A stretch of DNA of 64,000 nt, taken from assembly GCF_030272615.1 (NCBI RefSeq), contig NC_081412.1, forward strand, positions 20,003,932 through 20,067,931, written 5' to 3'. Shown in pieces: positions 56,906 to 64,000 of the stretch. The notes below the pieces were generated by a model. That model saw only the letters and a list, made by a program, of their open reading frames with translations, was not told where the DNA came from and searched no databases. The number at the start of each line of letters is the position of its first letter. Position 1 is the stretch's first letter. The translations under genes were made by a program, and so were the position numbers. The DNA comes from Cryptomeria japonica. Lineage: Eukaryota > Streptophyta > Pinopsida > Cupressales > Cupressaceae.

Positions 56906-58499
56906 TGAGAGAACTATAAAAAGCAAATAACCTATTTTCAAAACTGACCTTTTATTTTTATTTTGGATTGGATCTTTTGATTTATATCTATGGTTTGTGT
57001 AGGTGACAAAGGATGCTGCAAAATCTGAAAGATTTTCTGATCATGAAAGCTTCAGCTCATCTTTAGTGGTTGATCTTTCAAGAAGGGATGTTTAGGTATG
57101 TCATGAAATTTTCATGCTGCATATCATTCACACCATTTATTACTGTATTGATTGGCTTTCATCATTTCTCTTAACCATATCTGTTTCATTTAACAGTATT
57201 AAGCACTGAGAATAATTGATTTTTGTTATAGATTATTGAGTTTTTTCTTTTTTCCTTTCCAAAAAGAGTCGTTTATTAATATTTGAATCTAACTCTACAT
57301 GCTCACTTCTTGCTACTGTCAAAGCACTGGCTGTAAAGCAAGAACTCTCAATCTGACCACAGTGCTTAGAATCTAAGCATTAAAGGCTTCATTTATTTAA
57401 AAAAGGATTAATGATGGCAAATCTGATTATAAATTTGTATTCAATAGGTAACTATTTTAATGGTGGTTATAAAATTTGAATTTAAGCATACTGACTTTAT
57501 ACCCTTCTATTTTATTGATAAATAAGATGAAGAAATAATATTATTTTTGTGTGGATATGTTATTGTATGATAAATCTTAGGGTCGTCAATTGATATTATG
57601 ATTGCATAAGTACATGCTACACAGGTTGGGTATTCAATCTATTTGAGACCAGGTGGGTTTTGAATCTATATAACTTTTTATATAATACTTTTATATTATT
57701 TCATTATATAAGTTTAATTGAAGTAACCCCTTCATAGTAATATGGATCGAGAGATAAAAAGAAAGACTACTTTATTTGAATATGTCCAGTTATACTGAGA
57801 TTTAAAGTTAGAACTAAGTTAGACAGTATTTAAATACATCCATTTACATTACTAGATTTACTCTTAAAAATGAGTTGGCTGTATTTATTTATTTATTTAT
57901 ATATAATGATTTTCATTCATAAATTGGTGTGCTCTTAATATAATTTTAAAAGATACGCGGATTTATATTCACTGGTAACAAGGAAATATGTTCTCTATCA
58001 TTTAACTAAAACGTGTGAGATATTTAAATCAAGCCACTATAATCATAAATAAATATTATTCTGTTCTTGATTATTACATTTCATTGAAGATGTTTTACAA
58101 AAGCTGATGGATGCTTGAAATACTAATATTGGTTGCTATGCTTAAATTTTCCAATTAGTTTGAATTTACTCCATTCATCACTATTAGTTCCATTGTTTCT
58201 CTGTACTTGGAGGAAAGAAATTACAAATAGTTTAATTTGTGTTTGGTTAGAAAGAAAATTCTCATCTAACAGAGCTGAATGTGGTGGTTGATTTGTAGGT
58301 AGGTTTTGCAATCATCTGAAGTGGAAGAATGTTCTATTGTTAGCAGGATCACTCTTGCAAGTAAAGGAAAAACAAATCAAATATTTGTTTATGAACTTCC
58401 TGTTAAAAACATTTGTCTTTTCTACTGTGATATTTTATTCATTCAATTAATTTTTTTTTTCTTTTCTAAAGCTCAAATCTCATGTTGGTGATCTAATTT

Positions 58500-60646
58500 A
58501 TTGTTATTACTTTTTTTTACTGTTTGATAATTCAATTTGATTTGCAAAATAATATGATTCTGAATGTTTTTCTGTTTATTTGTAGTTTTTATATTAAATC
58601 ATTTTATTTTAATAACATCTTCTTAAAAAAAATGTCTATCTAATATTATAGATATACATTCCACAATATTTATTACTTAATCGAAATTGAAATTTATATT
58701 ATATTTTGAACTTTTTAAAAATTAATAAATACAATCAAATATACACCTAATATTAATAAATTCTTAACCATCGAACAATCAATAATAATTTATAATTCAC
58801 CTTTACTGAAAAGTGAGGATGAATAATCATATCCAAACATTTACAAAGCAAAGAAATCTGAGCTAACCAATCCAAATAGTACTTCCAATTCTATAAAGTA
58901 AAGTTAACAACAAATAAGAAGAAAACAAGGAGTGCAGTCACGAGCAAAAGTGTGCATCCTCGTGAGGGAAGAGTCCAAGATAATTATGCTCTCCTTACTA
59001 CGGAGGCACCCATTCCGAACTCACATGATATTCACATTGATCTTCCGTAGAATTTTTCAATAATGTTAATGTTGAATGAACTGAAAAGATCTACAGATAG
59101 TTTTGAATTATACCAAAATATTTAGTGGTTTTTTCTTTTAATATTATCTAGATGTGATGGGAATCATTATTCAATTTCTAAAATGTATCAAAGTATCATT
59201 ATCTTTTATATATTATAAATTTATTATAATAGATATTTGGTACATTCTAGGGACTAGATCACCATTTCTTATTATATTGTTCTTGTAGCAGACAGTTTAA
59301 AATTATCAATATGATAAAATCAGTCTAAAAGGTTAATTAATAGTGATTGATCTTCAGAAAATGTGAAGTTTACATCTTATTTTTTAATTTAATTTTATGT
59401 GTATTTTGAGGAAATATTTTGATACATATAATGACAAATGATAATATTTTATATGTGATGTTAGTTCATTTTTTTAGTCATTTATCTATCTATATATACA
59501 AATATTATTATATATTTAATATTATCATATTCTCACACAAATAGACTCACACTTCCACACATTCACCTCTAACACATCTCTTTATGCACCTACCTAGATA
59601 TTTATCTACTGTTTGCCTGTTCTTAGTATTTATTGACAAAATTGAAATATCACCTAGTTGACCCCATCTACTCTCTTGCCTTGAGTTGACTAAAGGCACA
59701 TCTGGATCAATTCAATCTCATCCTTCGAAAAAATCTAGATATGGTGCAGATCTTAAGATATTTTACTAATAGAGTCATTATTTTCTAATCATACATCAGT
59801 TTGATATTAGAATCTTCTACTAAGGAACTCATTCTTTAGTCACTGAGCTAAGTCCTCCAATTCTCACATTTATATTTCCTAGTTCATAACAACTAGATTT
59901 ATTTGATTTACCATATACTAGTGTCCTCACTATATTGAATTAATCTAGGTTGCTTATGTTTGGTTGATAGAATTCATTGAAAATTAACTTAGATTAACTA
60001 AAGAGAAACTTTATTTTCCTTTACAATTTTGGCAATCTCATATAATCCTACAAAATAGTTTTTAGATTTTACATTGCATCTTGGTTTTAGATCTATAATT
60101 TTTTAAGTTTATATCATATTTTTAAAACAAATATCATTTTCTCATTGATATATCTTTCTGTTAGAGTTTGATCCTTATTTATACTTCCTAGATCTATCAT
60201 CCATCCCACACCATTACGTTGGCATTAAAGTTCATATTTTCCACTTGATTTCAAATTTGATTTATGTCTAATATTTATTTGATCTACTTGAGTTTTTTAT
60301 TCTCAAATATAAAATTTAGTATATGTCCAAAAGGAGTGTACATTTAAACCCTAGTATGTTGTTTATATTGAGAACAAATTAAGCGATTGTAATGATTATG
60401 ACCATGATGCACATTAGGACTAACAATATATTTTAATTATGTGGCAAGCTTTGATATATATACATTACAACAAGCTCAATCTCATAATTAATTAAAAAAT
60501 ATTTTTCATTAAAATAATTTTCTCATGGCGACATGTAAATTTTATTTAGAGATTGAGAGAGAGGGGGGGATACGTTAGTATTTAATTAAACTTAATCAAT
60601 TCCATTTTTAATTTAAGCATCAAATCAGGTTTTCTAAAGGAGAGAA
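58500..60646. repeat. Segmental duplication, downstream of copy 3 (partner 5050-7190)
   Basis: It stays co-linear with the copy 1 flank: the conserved block (58925-59050), then tatctatctatatat, ttgaccccatc and ggaactca landmarks in the same order. It contains no gene. Homology ends near ggagagaacaaa at about 60650. Confidence 0.85.
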
Positions 60647-62147
60647 CAAAGAGGAAAGAATGCACCATGACATTCCACACAAGGACACTAAGATTTTTTA
60701 CATGAAAAACCCAATAAGGGAAAAACCACGGTGAGTGTTAATCACACTAGATGAACATGTATTAAAATATTATTTTAAGACTCACCACCTAAGGAAGCTC
60801 ATTTCTCCTTGATGGAATTGTAGAGCAAGATACAAATACATACTTAAATAAGGATAAATGAATATTAAAATGAACAATATGAATGTGAACTACTATAAAG
60901 TATGCATTTTACATGTAGATGTGGTAGTCTTTTTTCACACACTTAATTCATATTTTACAGTTGATACACTTCAAAAAATGATTTGTTCTTCTTTATATAT
61001 CCTCCACAATATCTCAAAACTCTATTTAGGTCTTCTTCAAAATATGCATCATGAAATAAAATGAGTTGCAGATCAACCCGAAACATAATTGGGCCCCAAA
61101 AAAATACAACACATCCTTGAATGCGAATGTAATTGGTCAAGATCAAACAACAAATGAAGGAAACAAGCTTCTTAGCTCACCATCAACAAAATTCACCAAA
61201 ACTATAGACTGTACACCTATGTGTCATTAGGGAGAGGCCAAAAACATCATATAGGCCAAGAAATGAGAAATATAGACTATCTACAACATCCCTACAACCA
61301 TTTGATGAATTATATGATCTTTAAGTGCTAGTGCAAGTAGAGAATTATATTGTTCAATTGATGAAAATTGAGCATCCCATACTTACTGTAACACTTCAAT
61401 ACATTGGATATAGCATTGCGGTACATCAAATCATCTTAAAATAATATGGATGGACCCTTACACTGCTTTGACCATATCCACATGTCTTCCCAACCATATC
61501 TATTACTCCAGAGGAATGTAAAGCATTCTAGTAAGCTTTTGAGAAACATTTGTTTGTTGTAGTGCAATCCAAAGAATAATAAACTCAAACTCTTTCCAGA
61601 TAAGATGTTGTCATGAAAGCCTAGAAATAACCTTGTTGTTTACTAAAAAACTTAACTCTAGAACCACAAGGCCAAGTTTTGTAAGGAACATGAATGTAGA
61701 CCAAAGTACAAAGATGCTGAATTAGGAAAATATGTAATTTATGCTCTTAGATAACTTTTATCAATGATACAAGTGTGAAAAAAAACTCAATTTCCATTCA
61801 TCTAACTTCTTAAAACATGTAAAACCAATCAATGTGATTAGACTCCTCATTCAAAGCATAAACAATGTGCATCTATGTGTTACTAGCTTGATCATGTACA
61901 TACCACGCTTTTGGACTATCTTACTATCATGAATGCATTTGGTAGTCTTCTAGAATGTCTCACTTATCCTCAATCATGTTGTTCCCATGTCTCTATCCAT
62001 GTAAAGCCATCTCTCTCAAATATGTTAGTCTCAATTTATTTTTTAGACCCTTGAACTACATTGATCCATTATTTTTGAGCCTCTTCAACTGCACTAAAAC
62101 ATCACTATACAAGTATGATATGTTGACATCAATGATAAAGTTGACAT
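60647..62147 (-). other. Unassigned repeat-like sequence, probable LTR debris
   Basis: aaaacccaataagggaaaaa at about 60710 resembles a string common in plant Copia LTRs, and near 62120 the minus strand reads ATCATTGATGTCAAC, another LTR-start-like string. I found no second copy in the window and no coding motif, so the class is a guess. Confidence 0.35.
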
Positions 62148-62509
62148 CTGTGAAAGAGAGTTGTGTGCCCTTGAATTTATCCCATTTGGGTAAACTTTGT
62201 AAAAGAGAGTTGTATGCTTGGAATGTTTCCAATTTGGGAAAACTCTGTAAGAGAGAGTTGTATGCTTGAGCCTGTACAATTTAGGAAATCTTGTGAAGGC
62301 GCATATGCCTATAACTCTATAACTCCATAATTCTCCAACTCCTTTCATTTGGATTTGAATTGGGCTTATTTATAAGTTTTCAAAAAAGATGAACAACCAC
62401 CACATTTATGTTTACATCGAAAGTCGAATAGACAATCCAGTATTGAAAGGTTATTACATTTATATGAGGACAAACATTAATTAAAGATTAAAATATTTAA
62501 TACTCTCAC

Positions 62510-62776
62510 TTATTTCTGATCATTACTCCCTTCTTGAAAGGCAATGGGCCCCATTGCTCGATCATCTTCCAAATAAAATTCTACCATGTAACTTGAAAGT
62601 GCTAATGAGACTCTTGAGAAAATAATCGCTTCTTCCTGATCTGCTGTAGCAGCACGAGCCTGGTCAGCTTGAAGCATAGCAGCTACTGGTTCCTTGGTAG
62701 ATGTTGTAGTAGCTTCCTCATTTCCTTCTATTGAAGATGAAGACAAGGAAGAGTTTGGTGTAGTATGGGCAGCCAT
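62510..62776 (-). CDS. Short internal frame of the TRIM-like element
   Basis: It starts MAAHTTPNSSLSSSSIEGNE and continues 88 codons, the last few within the 3' LTR. The Ser/Thr/Ala-rich sequence resembles the first residues of a Copia gag start, with nothing downstream. It is probably the relic of the parent element's gag rather than a functional protein. Confidence 0.4.
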   Translation of the reverse strand: MAAHTTPNSSLSSSSIEGNEEATTTSTKEPVAAMLQADQARAATADQEEAIIFSRVSLALSSYMVEFYLEDDRAMGPIAFQEGSNDQK

Positions 62777-62808
62777 TGGTTGTAGATGCACCTGGAGCAA
62801 TTGAAAAT

Positions 62809-62821
62809 GGCTCTGATACCA
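62809..62821 (-). promoter_or_regulatory. Primer-binding site of the TRIM-like element
   Basis: Minus-strand TGGTATCAGAGCC follows the LTR end with a one-base gap. It is the standard plant initiator-Met tRNA complement. Confidence 0.85.
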
Positions 62822-63340
62822 CTGATCTGAATTATTTTGTCAATTTAGAGGACAGTACCCAAAGAAGAATTTGTGGTATTGTAAACTCATAACAAATCAT
62901 ATAAAATTTCATTTCATTTAAAATTTGTAAGAACCATACAATTTTTGGCAAACTTTGTGAAAGAGAGTTGTGTGCCCTTGAATTTATCCCATTTGGGTAA
63001 ACTCTGTAAAAGAGAGTTGTATGCCTAGAATGTATCCAATTTGGGCAAACTTTGTAAAAGAGAGTTGTATGCCTGAGCCTGTATAGTTTAGGCAATCTTG
63101 TGAAGGAGTGTATGCCTATAAATCTATAACTCCATAACTCTCCAACTCCTTGCAATTGGATTCGAATTAGGCTTATTTATAAGCTTTCAAAGAAGCTGAA
63201 CAACCACCACATTTATGTTTACATCGAAAGTCGAAAAGACAATTCAGTATTAAAAGGTTATTACATTTATATGAGAACAAAAATTAATTAAAGATTAAAA
63301 TATTTAATTCTCTGACTTATTTCTGATCAAACTGGTACTG

Positions 63341-63620
63341 CAATTAACTGTTATTGTGTTGTATCCAATTATTTATCCATAATTCAAATATTATAGCAAA
63401 CCAGGAGGAAACCAAGATTGCAGTCATGAGCATAAGTGTGAATTATCGTGAGGAAATAACTCACGAGAATTCTTCCCACTTCCCTATAGAGGAACCTATT
63501 CCCAAACTCTCAAACCAAACATTCACATCAATGTTTGGGTTTTTCAGTTATATTCTCATTGAAAATACAAAACAATATTGTAATGAATTTCAAACATGGA
63601 GGTGATTGAGGTGTAACCTA
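63341..63620 (+). other. Fourth partial copy: conserved downstream block only
   Basis: gtatccaattatttatcc, attcaaatattatagcaaac, cgtgaggaaataactcacga and attcacatcaatgtttggg match the block after copy 2 (32190-32434) base for base over most of its length. A frame (REEITHENSSHFP, PIPKLSNQTFTS) stays open. The gene exons that should precede it are absent; the TRIM-like element and older debris lie there instead. Confidence 0.75.
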
Positions 63621-64000
63621 CAGTGGCAGTATGGAGTGAAACAAAATAGTGTGAGTGTGTTAAAAAAATGTTAAATCAAACAAATAAAAAGTTGACGAAA
63701 TAAAAATATTTAATTATAAATCATAACTTTTTGAACTGTCATAACCTTTCCATTTAAAACAAGGAAAATCAAGGTAACTGTGTAACTTGCAAAAAATTAT
63801 TGCCCAAAGCAAAATAAAGGTGCAAATAAGAGAAAATAAATTAAGTGCAAAGTAAATTAAAGAGGGGAAAGGTGATTAAAAATATAATAGCAAGAGTACA
63901 AGTTAGTTATATTTTATTACATATTATTAGTTCTATGGTTGCTTTTTGAAATATTTTCTTAATTAATTTGTCATTAGTGAAAGGTATCATTTATTTTAAA
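63621..64000. other. AT-rich non-coding end of the window
   Basis: Partly similar to 37310-37370 (flank of copy 2). Nothing else recognised. Confidence 0.5.

Larger units (their letters stand above)
53643..58490 (+). pseudogene. Copy 3 of the bHLH-like small-protein gene, broken
   Basis: Exon 1 is about 53643-53798, exon 2 57003-57095 and exon 3 from 58303. Exon 1 lacks 22 nt of the helix coding stretch relative to copy 1 (after TTGAACTTGTTG), which shifts the frame, and has an early TAA. Exon 2 ends in TAG as in copy 1, although its acceptor (tgtag/GTGACA) is intact. Exon 3 (VLQSSEVEECSIVSR) is open to 58491 without the copy 2 stop. Intron 1 holds LINE-2. The lesions shared with copy 1 show that the two descend from one already changed ancestor. 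Confidence 0.7.
62148..63329 (-). mobile_element. TRIM-like miniature LTR retrotransposon, truncated
   Basis: The complete LTR is 62823-63329 (507 bp; plus-strand TGATCTG...TGATCA). A second LTR at about 62148-62522 matches it but lacks its distal 130 bp. On the minus strand the primer-binding site TGGTATCAGAGCC (initiator tRNA-Met type) abuts the 5' LTR at 62809-62821, and a purine-rich AAGAAGGGAGTAA abuts the 3' LTR. Only about 300 bp lie between the LTRs. Each LTR has three units of about 52 bp around a(a/g)agagagttgtatgc. Confidence 0.85.

Noticed and set aside
62809-62821. Possible tRNA gene fragment
   Set aside because: It is only the 13-nt primer-binding site next to an LTR; no cloverleaf can be formed.

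Overview
The window is nuclear DNA of a seed plant, AT-rich and dominated by retrotransposons. The evidence is plant-type non-LTR retrotransposons (LINEs) with zf-RVT and RNase H C-termini, a Ty3/gypsy element with the dual RNase H of the plant Tat lineage, a plant mobile domain (PMD) reading frame, and GT-AG introns. The density and nesting of old elements would suit a large genome such as a conifer, but that is inference. There are no bacterial genes, rRNA, tRNA or CRISPR.

The host content is a small duplicated gene family. A three-exon gene for a short basic protein, with a stretch resembling the basic/helix-1 half of a bHLH domain, appears three times. Copy 2 (30703-31942) is open and has canonical splice sites. 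Copy 1 (11-about 5114) and copy 3 (53643-about 58490) are decayed. They belong to a segmental duplication seen at 1-7190 and about 53640-60650. A downstream block shared by all copies marks a fourth, partial copy at 63341-63620. LINEs hit each copy: LINE-1 in intron 2 of copy 1, LINE-2 in intron 1 of copy 3, LINE-3 just downstream of copy 2 and LINE-4 upstream of copy 2. All four are in the sense orientation.

Layout. 1-7190: copy 1 with LINE-1 and its duplicated downstream flank. 7955-9788: a 1.8 kb non-autonomous retroposon (element A). 9803-12998: non-coding, with small tandem repeats. 13010-29834: full-length LINE-4 (about 6.35 kb without its guest), split at 17495-27959 by a 10.5 kb LTR element. 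That guest has no pol and carries an array of hairpin-bearing units in its LTRs. 29846-32434: copy 2. 32435-37019: LINE-3. 38325-39790: element B, minus strand, related in style to A. 40842-52790: a Tat-lineage Ty3/gypsy element on the minus strand with protease, G-patch-like segment, RT, two RNases H and integrase. It also has an opposite-strand PMD frame between integrase and the 3' LTR. 52791-60650: copy 3 with LINE-2 and its flank. 60650-63329: probable LTR debris and a TRIM-like element. 63341-63620: the fourth copy remnant.

Insertion order can be read in several places. Exact or near-exact target-site duplications delimit LINE-1, LINE-3, LINE-4, elements A and B, and the nested LTR element. 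The LINE-4 reading frame resumes across the LTR element. Nearly all transposon frames contain stops or frameshifts, so none looks autonomous now. The most unusual items are the hairpin satellite in the U3 of the nested LTR element (14 units in one LTR, 4 in the other), the antisense PMD gene and G-patch segment in the Tat element, and the hairpin-like motif repeated within elements A and B.
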